The notes under the pieces are model-generated. The model was given only the letters and a program-made list of their open reading frames with translations, ran no database searches and had not been told where the DNA came from. A DNA stretch of 64,000 bases from Dendrophyllia cribrosa. Its lineage: Eukaryota; Cnidaria; Anthozoa; Scleractinia; Dendrophylliidae. The position numbers were made by a program, and so were the translations under genes. This document shows, in pieces, positions 10,640 to 22,000 of the stretch; position 1 is the stretch's first letter, and each line of letters opens with the position of its first letter. The stretch lies in contig JAJLRJ010000005.1 in NCBI GenBank assembly GCA_024195265.1, forward strand, positions 42,997,087 to 43,061,086. Direction: 5' to 3'.

Positions 10640-10779
10640 GTTGTGGTTCAAATTTTTCTTTGGTTTGAAAATTTGGAAACCAGCTTCAGTGTCAGATTCG
10701 ATTTCATAATGAGAGACATGAATACAAAAATCAAACTGGTTTCAAAATGTTTAAACCAACAAAAAATTTGAACCACAAC
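10640..10779. repeat. Hairpin MITE, GTTGYRGTT family, divergent copy
   Basis: Left end ATGTTGTGGTTCAAATTTTT, right end AAAAATTTGAACCACAAC, with inner matched GGTTTGAAAA/TTTCAAAA blocks. The internal sequence differs from the other copies but the terminal nonamer is alike. Confidence 0.65.
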
Positions 10780-11947
10780 GGTTACATGATCAACTGCACA
10801 CAGATTATGAGAATAGTAGCCTCCAACCAATTAAATGCTCGCTACAGGCAGGTTATTGATGAACCCTAGGGATGTCTTTATTAATGGGATAAAGGAAATG
10901 GTCACTATCTATTCTCATTCCCGTAAAAGCTGCCGCATGACATTAAATTATAAGATAACAATGTGCTCTCATGGCAGACATTCTATTGGCCAGAGTAGTC
11001 CCTAGGGAGATTCTCAAGACCTCTTTTATACGCCCTTGCATGCAAAATCTCTCCTCTTGCAAGTACACTTGACTGGACCAATTCTACAAGTTTCCCCACC
11101 CCCCTCCCCTTCAGCCGCACTGGCAAATTCGTGTTTAAGCTCACCCTATGCCTTATGCAAAATGTTTTCCCCCATATCTTATCCTTCATAAGGCATAGAG
11201 TGGCTTTAGTGCGAATGTGATTTGGTTACTATTACTGAACACAGTCTGCGTGGGTGTCTCCAATTTCTGCTGCTAACACGAGTCAGCGTGTGCATAGCTT
11301 TGAGGAAAACCAACATGGCACCTACATACAGTGATCATTTTAATAATTTTGTTTACTGTATACCATCACATTTTAATTTTCATCTTTAAATAAAACAGAC
11401 TGATTATGTGACATTATTCTTTTCCAGCTGTGCAGTCTTAAATCGTCGTAACTGGCACCATCATTGCCCAAGAATTAAAACCTACTTCTTCAAAGATGTT
11501 CAACACAGCAGGTTTTGTGATGGGTACATGACACCATTTCTAACCCATGTTCCATAGCAACCCACACCCAATCTACAACCTGGTCATCACCCACTGGTAA
11601 TGTCAGTGCTAAGGACCTTATTATCAGGTACATATCCCATATCCCAAGTTCCAAAACACTTAGCATGTCACAGCATGTTGTGGTTGAGAAATAATGCAGC
11701 ATACAATTAAGAAGTGTTTCAAATTAGACTGCGAGCAGTCAGTCTATTGTGCTCCAGATCGTTGGCACAAGTGATCGTGTTACAATTATGCAATTTAGGG
11801 ATAAAAATGAAGAGGGAATTGGGGTCAGGGAGGAGGAGCAAAAAGACCTACTCTTTCTTTTCCCGCTCACCGGCACCTGCATTTCTAGCGGCTTGTCATT
11901 CATTTTGCCCGCAGTCTAGTTTCAAATAGGATTTCATTGACATAGTT
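10780..11947. other. Non-coding stretch
   Basis: No supportable gene. A possible 3' splice site (TTTTCCAG) at about 11421-11428 is followed by 50 bases without recognisable coding content. Confidence 0.4.
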
Positions 11948-12052
11948 GTTGTAGTTTAAAATGATCCCAGGTTAAAATGATTTCAAACTAGTTTGATTTG
12001 TACTAAACTAGTTTGAAATCATTTTGACCTAAGATTCATTTTGAACTACAAC
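11948..12052. repeat. Hairpin MITE, GTTGYRGTT family, compact copy
   Basis: A 105-bp near-palindrome begins GTTGTAGTTTAAAATGAT and ends ATTCATTTTGAACTACAAC. It matches the arms of 6973-7135 but lacks the loop. The left arm of the large palindrome starts right after it. Confidence 0.85.
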
Positions 12053-12263
12053 ATGGTCACTGAAAGGAAATGATCATGTTTGGAGTAGTTCCTGAATTAG
12101 AGTAAACTGTACATGTGTAATTACACGAAGAGCTGTAAATAGAATGTGCATGCTGATACAATTATTGGAGTTAAAACAATAAAGTGTTAAGTCATTATAC
12201 AACTGTACTATCTGAATCCAGCCTGTGTATCAGCATCAGTGTTGAATTTATCATTTATATTTT

Positions 12264-12371
12264 TTAGTTACCCTTCATATAAAGTCAGTTAATCATACAT
12301 TCAAGTGGGAATAAGAGGAATGGAACAAAGAAAAGCTGGACTCACAGGATCAGGAGGAAACACTGTGAAGG
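12264..12371 (+). repeat. Exon-like module, plus-strand copy
   Basis: A block bounded by TTTTTTAG and GTAACAAC contains CTGGACTCACAGGATCAGGA. Inverted copies lie at about 24830-24960, 25400-25500 and 46560-46640. In this copy all three frames contain stops, so if it is an exon it is non-coding or decayed. Confidence 0.5.
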
Positions 12372-13694
12372 TAACAACTTTAATATTGTGCAGAATATTC
12401 AAAGTCTCAACTTACAGAGAAGGCACTTAAATTAAATAAAACACATTAAAAAATCAGCGCAACATTCCCTAACAACATTTTATCAAGTCAGGTTTCTTTG
12501 TCACTAAAAAAATTCAATGCAACAAAATTATGTGACTTACACAAATACATACATGTACATGTATTATGTGCATTTATGGCCTCAAATTCAGATCTTTTAC
12601 GTTTTTCTAATCCATCAGACTTATCACCTAAAACGGCAGATATTTCACATTTCTAGTCAAAAGTTGATACCACCATAATGGAGTAATCATTCACACAACA
12701 GATCAACCTTAACACACAACAGGTCAGCCAGATACACATAATGCGGTTAAATGGCCCAACATAACAAGTTTTTAAATTTATTTCTTTGAAAACTTCACGA
12801 AAAAATTGATATGGGAAAGGTGTCATTTCCGTGTGATGTCTCCGTTGTCGTTTAATTTACGTTGTGTGACTTTCCTAGAGGTTCCGCCTCCGTTGACCGC
12901 CGATTTTTTTTTTTTCAATAAAAGCAAGAACAAAACAAAGGTCAGCTAGCAGAAGTTTTGGACTGAAAATTTACAATCTTTATCGGCTTCCGAGATCTGA
13001 CACCAAAACAGACTTTTGAGACTCATTTCCAGTAGGAAATTAAGTAGAAGCTGCTGCTAGAAATTCGAATTTTTTTGTCGGTTCAGCTTTCATCGATGGT
13101 TTTGCTTTTTACAAATAATTTTAAAGTTAAAGTATTTTTTTGTTGAACATTCTAAATCCTTAATTTGTTTGTCAGTCTGAAGCCAAAACTATTTTTATAT
13201 CATCAAAAATAGCGAAAAAAAAAACTAACGTTCATTTAACAAATTCTGCCAACGTAGCGTGAAGGTGGATATTTCAGCAAAGTAAATTTTGTCAGTATTG
13301 AAAAGAGCGCGCCCAGTTGGGTGAATATATTCCTAAGATTTCAACAAATGCTCTTCGAGGATTTTATTTATTTCAAGCTTAAAATTGGGTAAAAAAAATT
13401 GTCTCCAAATTAAATGTGGTCAACGGAAAATTCTGTAATTCTTTTTGGCTGGAAATTTCAAACTTTTGCTATTTTTAATGACCAAAGAAATTTTTCAAAG
13501 AATCTCTTTGATCGTTTAAAATAATAAAAGTTTGAAATTTCCAGTCAAAAATTACTTCTTACTTCCAAAAAAAAAGGAAAATTGGGTGGTCGGCGGGGGC
13601 TGAACCCCCTTGTTAAGTCACACAAACTTAAATTAAACGACGGCAGAGATAAGGCCGTCATGTGTTTAAGCCCGTCATGTGTTTAAGCCAAGAA

Positions 13695-13740
13695 GAGCAA
13701 GCTTATCCACTGCGCCACGGAGCCGTAGCACGAGAAAGGG
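13695..13740 (-). other. tRNA-like A box in the left palindrome arm
   Basis: The reverse strand reads GTGGCGCAGTGGATAAGCTT, an A-box-like sequence as at the start of tRNAs and tRNA-derived SINEs. Its mirror copy is at 16588-16612. No folded tRNA was found. Confidence 0.4.
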
Positions 13741-14336
13741 AGGTCAAAATTACCTAGAAATAGGTTGTGAGGTCTGTTGTTTGCAGTGAATGTATATTAG
13801 TGTTAATGTGATGTTTTATTCATAGTCCGTGTGGAATTTAGGCTGCCTTGTTAGGCAATGCAAACGAATGACGGTAAACAATTGTGTTTTTCTATGGTCC
13901 ACTAATTTTGATCTTGCTTTTTGTTTTACAGTCGTCCTTCTCAAGTTGGATTCAAGTACATGTAGGACTGGAAAAAAGAAATAAAACTTTTTTTGACTGA
14001 AGCTGTCATTCTTTGAAACAAGAAGTTCTGGTTTAAAAGGGCTCCATTCGATTATTCTTCCCACATGTTTTATTAAGCTGAAACGTCGAATATCACATGT
14101 GCCGAATCTAATGGAAATGAGCAAAATCTATTGCTCTTGCTCATTTGCATTATATGTGAAGTTCGATGTTTGAACCGGGCCTAAGTCTTCCTATTGAATG
14201 GAACTTCTTGTTTACACTTTGATCAAATGCCACGACTAGTTTTTTTTTTCTGAAATAAGGCATTTCTAGAAGACGTTTTAAAAATGTCATGCTATATACT
14301 TAGTACAGATAGACTGAAGTTTTGAGCGAAATCGGT

Positions 14337-14612
14337 CTTACGTACAAGTATAATACAATGTCGAAACTATTCTGGCTGTGTTTCCTTGAAATATTTAGGA
14401 AGGTTTTAAAGTAAAGCAAGACATGCAAATCATCTGTCATAAATGGCAACTTACTGAAATGGTTAAAACTTTATTGTACACATTAAAAAAGTTGGTATTT
14501 ATAACAGATGATTTGCATGTCTTGGAATAACCCAAAGAAAACTCCGACGCCCTTTAAAACCCTCCTAAATATTTCAAAGAAACTCAATCAGAATAGTTCC
14601 TGCACGTAAGAA
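14337..14612. repeat. Hairpin repeat in the palindrome spacer
   Basis: AGACATGCAAATCATCTGT at about 14419-14437 is mirrored by ACAGATGATTTGCATGTCTT at about 14504-14523. Outer blocks (AAATATTTAGGAAGGTTTTA against TAAAACCCTCCTAAATATTT) extend the arms to roughly 14340 and 14610. Confidence 0.75.
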
Positions 14613-15349
14613 CCGCAACATGCCCAGGAAATTACCCATAGCAGGGTTGCTAAGGACTTTTTGGATGTCCAAACTTTGAGCTGCATACTAAAGTTCAGTT
14701 TATAGCATGATTCATAAAATGATTTATAGAGATGGAAAACTGGCGTAGAAAAACCATATGGAGCCACCTCAATACAGTTCTTTAATTCATACTGACTGTT
14801 CAAATACAATAACTTTTTCAAAAAAAAGACTTAGAAAAAATTTTTTTTTCGGAATCCTTCCCAACAATACCACATTTCTTTAAAAACTATTCAATACCAG
14901 TAATTACAAACAATATTAAAAAGTTTCCAACATTTATTACACTAAAAAAAAATACAAAAACTCAACTTTTATTTCATTCACTACAAAAATTACATGTAAT
15001 AAAATGACTTGAATTTTTTTTTTAAAAAAAAAACGACACTTCACTGCTTTTACCATCTTCATGTTCCAAACTACTATGCCTCCCCTTGTAACATCCATCT
15101 AAGAAAAACAATAAGTAAACATTTCAACGAAACCTGTTGACAAATATTTTCGAGAAAACATACTTTCCAATATAAAATTACTATGAAACTTAAACGACAT
15201 TATAACAATTTCGCACATTCCGTTACAGATTGCAGTGGTGTTTACACGAAGCCGTACAAACGGGATCTAAGGTCATTTGACTGAGTCTAAATTCCAACCA
15301 ATTGCATCTAGAGAAATGAAAACCATAACAACAAAATGTCAAACCAATT

Positions 15350-16060
15350 TTAAGTAAATCCAAAAAACATCAAATTTACACCAAAATGTGTGTTTAGTGT
15401 TTGACATGAAACTATAAAAGCGTTTTGCTTTTGGAGATTCGATTTTCTATAGGAAACCATAGTGTTTTTGTTACTGAGTCCTTCATAATGTAGTTTTAGC
15501 ACTTTTCTACATATTTTAGAAACCGCGACTTTCATCGTCGTTTCTTTCAAATAAAATAACAAAGTTCACCTAAAACACGGTTAAAGGCGCACAAACACGC
15601 GGTAAACAATAATGCGTACTAAAAATTATGCAAATCACGTTGACTTCTTCCTTTTCCCTACAATTCCGAGTGCCCACTGCACGTCAAATGCGAATAAAAA
15701 ACCTGCTTTCAAATAAACGTCCTACTGAAATTCGTGACAATGATAAAAATAACGTGGAACATCGCCTGAATTAATAAAAGCGTCTTCAACCATGCAATCA
15801 AAGTCTCAATCGCGTTTAGGTAAATTTTATTTGACAATGTTGTTCATATTATAAAGAAGCGACAATAAAAGTTTTAAATCTATCACGCGGTTTTTGCAGT
15901 ATATAGAAAAGCGCTAACTACAATATCAAGGACCTCAATCAAAAAACTATGGTTTCCTATAGAAAATCGAATCTCTAAAACGAGAAACGCTTTCAAACTT
16001 TAATCTCATACACTAAACACATTTTGGCGTAAATTTAAGATTGAGAAATTAAGCTTAATT
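15350..16060. repeat. Inverted repeat pair in the palindrome spacer
   Basis: GATTCGATTTTCTATAGGAA near 15436 has its inverse TTCCTATAGAAAATCGAATC near 15955. CACCAAAATGTGTGTTTAGTG near 15380 (shortened: AAAATGTGTGTTTAGTG) has the inverse CACTAAACACATTTT near 16013. The arms are about 110 bp, separated by about 480 bp. Confidence 0.7.
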
Positions 16061-16587
16061 CAGGAACTTATGGATGTGCTCATACACATGCAAAATCACA
16101 AGTACCAAATGTTTTTCTGATTTACTTAAAATCGGCTTTACAAAATTGTTACACTCTTATAAACTTCAAACTATGTACAATATTTTATGTAAGTTTCATA
16201 CCAATTCAATAAAGGAAAGTTAGTAAACGACCGCTCAAAAATGTTCGGTGCGGCTACACGAAAACTGAAGAAAAACACCTTAAGCATCAACCGATTTTCC
16301 AGCCAATTTGCAATTGTTCGCTCGAAATTCAACACTGCTTATTTAAAAATATCAGCAAATATAGACTAGATTTGCTTTGCTGAATTTACCCGCTTTCACT
16401 CCAGCGTTGGCAGCTTATAGAATTCGTTTACAAAAGTTTGTGGTGTCATTTGTTTTACAAAGGCAGCAACATTTTGCACGAACTTTGAATAAAACATGCT
16501 TAATTAAAGATAATAGATTCAATGAAAACAATAGACCTCACAACCTATTTCTAGGTAATTTTGACCTCTCTTTCTCGTGCTACGCCT

Positions 16588-16700
16588 CCATGGCGCAGTG
16601 GATAAGCTTGCGCTTCTTGACTTAAACACATGACGGCCTTATCTCTGCCGTCGTTTAATTTAAGTTTGTGTGACTTAACGAGGGGGTTCAGCCCCCGCCG
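16588..16700 (+). other. tRNA-like sequence (A and B box) in the right palindrome arm
   Basis: TGGCGCAGTGG at 16591-16601 fits the RNA polymerase III A box, and GGGTTCAGCCCCC at about 16684-16697 loosely fits a B box. The spacing is far longer than in a mature tRNA, so this is likely a tRNA-derived repeat, not a functional gene. Confidence 0.4.
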
Positions 16701-17452
16701 ACCACCCAATTTTCCTTTTTTTTTTTTTTGGAAGTAAGAAGTAATTTTTGACTGGAAATTTCAAACTTTTATTATTTTAAACGATCAAAGAGATTCTTTG
16801 AAAAATTTCTTTGGTCATTGAAAATAGCAAACGTTTGAAATTTCCAGCCAAAAAAAATTACAGAATTTTCCATTGACCACATTTAATTTGGAGACAATTT
16901 TTTTTACCAAATTTTAAGCTTGAAATAAAAAAAATCCTCGGAGAGCTTTTGTAAAAATATTAGGAATATTATATTTACCTAACCTAGCGCGCTCTTTTCA
17001 ATGTAAGGACAGAAAACTACATATTTTTCAATACTGACAAGATTCACTTTGCTGAAAAAATCCACCTTAACGCCAACGTTGGCAGCTCGTATAATTTGTT
17101 AACTGAACGTTAGTTTTTTTTTTCGTTTTATTTTAAATGATGTTAAAATAGTTTTGGCTTCAGACTAACAAACAAATTAAGTATTCAGAATGTTCAGCAA
17201 AAAAAATTCTTCTACGTTCAAAATTATTTATAAAAAGCAAAACCATCGATGAAACCAGAACCAACAAAAAATTTGGAATTTCCAGATTTCTAGCAGCAGC
17301 TTCTACTTAATTTTCTACTGGAAATGAGTCTCGAAGTCTCTGTTTTGGTGTCAGATCTCGGAAGCCGATAAAGATTGTAAATTTTCAGTACATAATTTCT
17401 GCTATGACCTTCGTTCTGTTCTTGGTTTCATTAAAAAAAATATCCGTGGTCA

Positions 17453-17563
17453 ACGGAGGCGGAACCCCTAGGAAAGTCCCACAACGTACATTAAACAACA
17501 CCAGAGATAAGGCCGTCATGTGTTTAAGTCAAGAAGCGCTAATTACCGCTAGACTACGGAGAC
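17453..17563 (-). other. Second tRNA-like sequence, minus strand
   Basis: The reverse strand reads GTCTCCGTAGTCTAGCGGT followed about 85 bases later by GGTTCCGCCTCC, resembling A and B boxes. It faces the plus-strand tRNA-like block at 16588, giving a head-to-head pair inside one palindrome arm. Confidence 0.4.
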
Positions 17564-17674
17564 ATTACACGGAAATGATACCCTTCCCATATCCATTTTT
17601 TCGTCAAGTTTTTAAAGAAACAAAATTTAAAAAATTGTTATGTACGGCAATTTAACGCATTGTGTGTGAACGGC

Positions 17675-18479
17675 TATTTTGTGTGATTGATTACTCTATC
17701 ATCCTGATCTGTTTTGTGTGATTGATTACTCTATCAGGTTGAGCTGTTTTGTGTGAATGATTACTCTATCAGGTTGAGCTGTTTTGTGTGATTGATTACT
17801 CTATCATCCTGATCTGTTTTGTTTGATTGATTACTTTATGAGGTTGAGCCATTTTGTGTGATTGATTACTCTATCATCTTGATCTCTTTTGTGTCATTGA
17901 TTACACCATCAGGTTGATCTGTTTTGTGTGAATGATTACTCTATCATCCTGATCTCTTTTGTGTCATTGATTACACCATCAGGTTGAGCTGTTTTGTGTG
18001 ATTGATTACTCTATCAGGTTGAGCTGTTTTGCGTGATTGATTTCTTTATCAGGTTGAGCTGTTTTGTGTGACTGATTACTCTATCACGATGCTCTGTTTT
18101 GTGTGATTGATTACTCTATCAGGTTTAGTTGTTTTGTGTGATTGATTACTCTATCATCCTGATCTGTTTCGTGTGAATGATTACTCTATCATGATGCTCT
18201 GTTTTGTGTGAATGATTACTGTATCAGGTTGAGCTGTTTTGTGTGAATGATTACTGTATCAGGTTGAGCTGTTTTGTGTGATTGATTACTGTATCAGGTT
18301 GAGCTGTTTTGTGGTAATGATTACTATCAAGTTGATATGTTTGGTCTGATTGATTACTCTGTTAGGGTGATCTCTTGTGTTTGAATGATTACTCTATCAG
18401 GCTGATCTGTGTTTTGTGATTGATGACTCTATTAGGCTGATCTGTTGTGTGTTAATGATAACTCTATGAGGCTGATCTG
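17675..18479. repeat. 35-bp minisatellite, left block
   Basis: The unit is about 35 bp: GTTTTGTGTGATTGATTACT followed by CTATCAGGTTGAGCT or CTATCATCCTGATCT. Roughly 23 units are present with increasing divergence to the right. The array is interrupted by the Gypsy element and continues at 24346. The left arm of the palindrome holds only one or two degenerate units (about 12680-12720), so the array expanded on this side. Confidence 0.9.
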
Positions 18480-18481
18480 TG

Positions 18482-18849
18482 TGTAGCCGAGCCGAAAATA
18501 ACGAGGCATTGAAAATGAGTCGTTCCTTGACTTGTATTTATTGTACGAAAGAAAGGGCGACGAGAGCGGGCAAAGATGTTAAGCGGAGATTTCACGGCCT
18601 TCCCACGGAAAGATGTTACAAAAGTGGCGAAGTTTTCTCAAAAGGCACACGTCAATGTATGCGACAGCATGCTCTGTGATTGGCTAACCCAATGACAGCA
18701 CGATCTCTGATTGGTTACTTTATAAAATTGAAATTACTCAGCCGTGACACGCAAGCGGCAAGCAAAACACGAATCTCGAAAACATAATCAATACAAAACA
18801 ATATGAGCGAAGATCTCTAGCGAAATGGAGACAAGGCAACCTTGCCACA
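18482..18849 (-). repeat. 3' LTR of the Gypsy element
   Basis: Read on the minus strand it starts TGTGGCAAGGTTGCC just after a purine-rich tract and ends GCCGAGCC...(plus-strand start TGTAGCCGAGCC). It is about 368 bp, with TG/CA ends. It contains CCAAT-like motifs and TATAAA-like sequence around 18650-18725. No matching copy was found at the other end. Confidence 0.65.
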
Positions 18850-19027
18850 TTCTCCCCTGCTATATAGGGTGTCGTCCTCGACAACTAAATGTTCTCATGC
18901 TAAAAAAAACAATAGATCTAAACTTAAAATGAACATATTAAAATGTCTCTGTCCATTTATATAAAAATAATGGCTACAAGCCAGCACAGAACAACAAAGA
19001 ATAATGTGCTCTCCTTGAAACACACAG

Positions 19028-22000
19028 TCATTTGGTTGTTGCAGACAGACCACAACTGTATGGATTCTTGTGCCTTCCTGCTGTCACACGTGTTGTTCTC
19101 CTTGGTACTTTTGGAACATCCGAGTCGGATTCAGGTTCAGCATCACTGTTGGGAACATGTCGAGTCTTTGCTCGGTCTGTCTCTGTGAGGTTGTCAGGAC
19201 ATTGGGGTCGAACTGCTCGAGTCCTCCTTGAGTTCAGCAACAGCATGAACTCACTGTCCGTGTCTGATGAATTCTGGTTAGCAGACGGCTCCGCTTCAGA
19301 TTCTGCGTCCACCTGTGGAGGAGTTGGGCCAACTGGACAAAACTGCACCCTCTTTGTGGATCCTGTACCATCTGCTCGATGAACAGCAAAAGGTCCTCCA
19401 TCCTCAGTTGGTGTAGCTGCAACAACAAACATAGTTGGCTCCCATGCATCCTGAATTTTGTTCCTCCCCTGAACTCTTTTCCGAAGATAGACCAAGTCAC
19501 CAACACTGAGCGGTGGGGCATTCAGCCTCCGGTCATGACTAGATTTTCGCTGCTGTGCTGCCTGTTGTAAGTGCTCCCCTGCTTTTTCCCAAGCATACCG
19601 CAAGCGTTCCTGATGAGCAGCCAACCAGACATGATCAGGGTGGTCATCATGTTCACGGTCTCCGTCAATCAGTATGTCAACAAGTAGGTCTGGTTCTCTC
19701 CCAAAGAGCAGTCTGAAAGGACTGTAGCCTGTTGAGGAATGTGGCGTGCAGTTGTAAGCGTATACCACTTCTGGTAGATACTCTGCCCATTTCCGTTTCT
19801 TCTGTGGTGGTAATGACCTGAGGAGATTGTGTAGGGTCCGGTTAAATCTCTCGCACTGTCCATTTCCTTCCGGGTGATAGGGTGTTGTCTTACTCTTCTT
19901 TACTCCATAGAGCTTGCAAAGTTCTTGCACTAAGTCACTCTCGAAGTTCCGGCCTTGATCAGAGTGAATACGCCTCGGAACACCATATCGCTGGAACCAT
20001 TCTTTGACGAGAACCTTAGCTGTTGTTGTGGCCTTCTGGTCCTTGGTTGGAACTGCACATGTGTACTTGGTAAATACATCGGTCATAACTAAAACATTCT
20101 CACGTCCATCACTAGATGGTTCCAACAAAGTAAAGTCTATGGCCAGTATCTCCAAAGGCTGTGTTGCAATCAGGTTTCCCATTGGTGTTCTGATTTTAGG
20201 TTGCGGCAACTTCGAAAGTAGACAGCGTTCACAGGACTTGATCCACTTCTCTGTGTCACCATACATGCCTGGCCAGTAAAACCGGTTCCTTAGCAATAAC
20301 AGGGTGCGCTCCAAACCTTGGTGTCCCATGTCATTATGAAGACTTTCTAAGACTTTCTCCCTGAGGACTCCAGGTAACACCAGCTGCTTCACCGCTTCCT
20401 GCTGTGCATTGTGTGATGATCGATACAACAACCCATCTTGAACCGACATTCTGTCCCACTGTTTCAACAACGTCCTTGCACTTCCCGACATCTTCTTTCT
20501 GTCTGCTGCACGGGGCCTCCGATTGTTTCTCCAGTAATCCATGAAGGTATTTATCACTGGGTCACTCTTCTGTAGTGAAATTAACTCAGCATTGGTATAC
20601 GAGGGAAGTGACATGGTGGCTTCTGCCCTGGTTTCCTTATCAGCTCTCCCAGGTTGATCATCTAAGTTGTTCATTTCTGTTGCACCATCGCCCTCTCTCA
20701 TCGCACGTTGATGCTCTCCAGTTCCGAGTGTGGCATCTATCCTTTGCAGTTCTGCGTAGACAGTGACAGGTAGATGGGGAAGAGGAGTGGTCTGAGAGGT
20801 GTGCGAAAGAAGACTGTTCACTTCAACTTGTACCGCCTGTTGATCTCCGCCAACTTGTCGTGACAAAGCATCCGCATTTGCATTTGACTTTCCTGATCGG
20901 TACTTGATAGTGAAGTTAAAAGAAGCTAGCTGTGAAGCCCAACGTTGTTCCACTGCTCCTAGTTTTGCTGTATCCAGATGCTTGAGTGGATTGTTGTCAG
21001 TGAACACTTCGAACTCGGAGCCGATGAGATAGCTTCTGAACTTTTCAGTAACTGCCCATTTGAGTGCCAGTAGTTCCAACTTCATTGAGCTGTAGTTGTC
21101 CATGTTCTTTTCAGCTGGTCGGAGTCGTCGACTTGTATATGCAATCACCCGACGTTTGCCGTCTTGATCATCTTGTGAAAGAACTGCTCCAAGACCTTGG
21201 TGGCTAGCATCAGTCTCTAAGACAAAGGGCTTGGTAAAGTCAGCATAGCCAAGTACCGGTGTAGAAGTAAGGAGACTCTTCAACTGGTCAAAGATGACCT
21301 GGTGTTCTGATGTCCACCGCTTCGGAAAGGGGGTTAGCAGTCTCTTCCGTGTCTTGAGCTCGTGTAAACATCTATTCTGCAGCTCGCGCAAGGGGCCCGC
21401 GACCTTTGCAAAATCCTTTACAAAACGACAGTAATAAGAGCAGAAGCCCAGGAATGAACGGAGTTCCTTCACACTCTGTGGTCTTACCCAGTCCCTAACT
21501 GCAGACACCTTTGCTGGATCGGTTTCTACACCTTCAGCTGACACGACATGTCCAAGGTAGGAGACTCTGTCACTCAGAACGGTACACTTCTGCGGCTTAA
21601 TCTTCAGACCATGCTTCGCTAACCTGGTCAGCACTCTGTCAAGCCTCTCCAGATGCTCATCAAATGTCTGCGAAAAGATGATGATGTCATCAAGATATAC
21701 CAGGAGTATCTGAAACACTTGATCGTTCAAACAGCTCTGCATCAATCGACAAAAGCTTACAGGAGCATTTTTCAACCCGAAAGGCATCCTGTTGAACTCG
21801 AACAATCCGAATGGTGTGATGAATGCTGTCTTCGCCTTATCTTCCTCGTCAACCGCCACCTGATTGAAACTGCTCGTTAGGTCAAGTGTAGTGAACAACT
21901 TGGCACCATTCAGCGCGTCAAGGCTCTCATCAATCCTTGGAAGGGGAAACGAATCTCTGATGGTCTTCGTATTCAGCTTTCTGTAATCTACACATAGGCG

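Larger units (their letters stand above)
12056..13790. repeat. Left arm of a large imperfect palindrome
   Basis: Blocks appear in reverse complement and reverse order further right. Sequence from 12056-12600 matches 25130-24580 (e.g. CTGAATCCAGCCTGTGTATCAGC, here shortened: AATCCAGCCTGTGTATCAGC against GCTGATACACAGGCTGGATT). 12733-12900 matches 17671-17450, and 13400-13790 matches 16900-16515 (GTTGTGAGGTCTGTTG against its inverse near 16540). Confidence 0.8.
16515..17671. repeat. Right arm of the large palindrome, inner part
   Basis: This is the reverse complement of 12733-13790 in mirrored order. It runs from the AACCTATTTCTAGGTAATTT block (16545) to the ACATAAC/GTTATGT junction (17636-17643). 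Beyond it the outer part of the arm is displaced by the minisatellite and Gypsy element and resumes at about 24550-25130. Confidence 0.8.

Noticed and set aside
16588..17563. Functional tRNA genes
   Set aside because: A-box-like and B-box-like blocks are too far apart and no cloverleaf could be drawn.
17675..18479. Possible CRISPR array
   Set aside because: Units are directly adjacent without unique spacers, in a eukaryotic context; it is a minisatellite. The same holds for 58900-60240.
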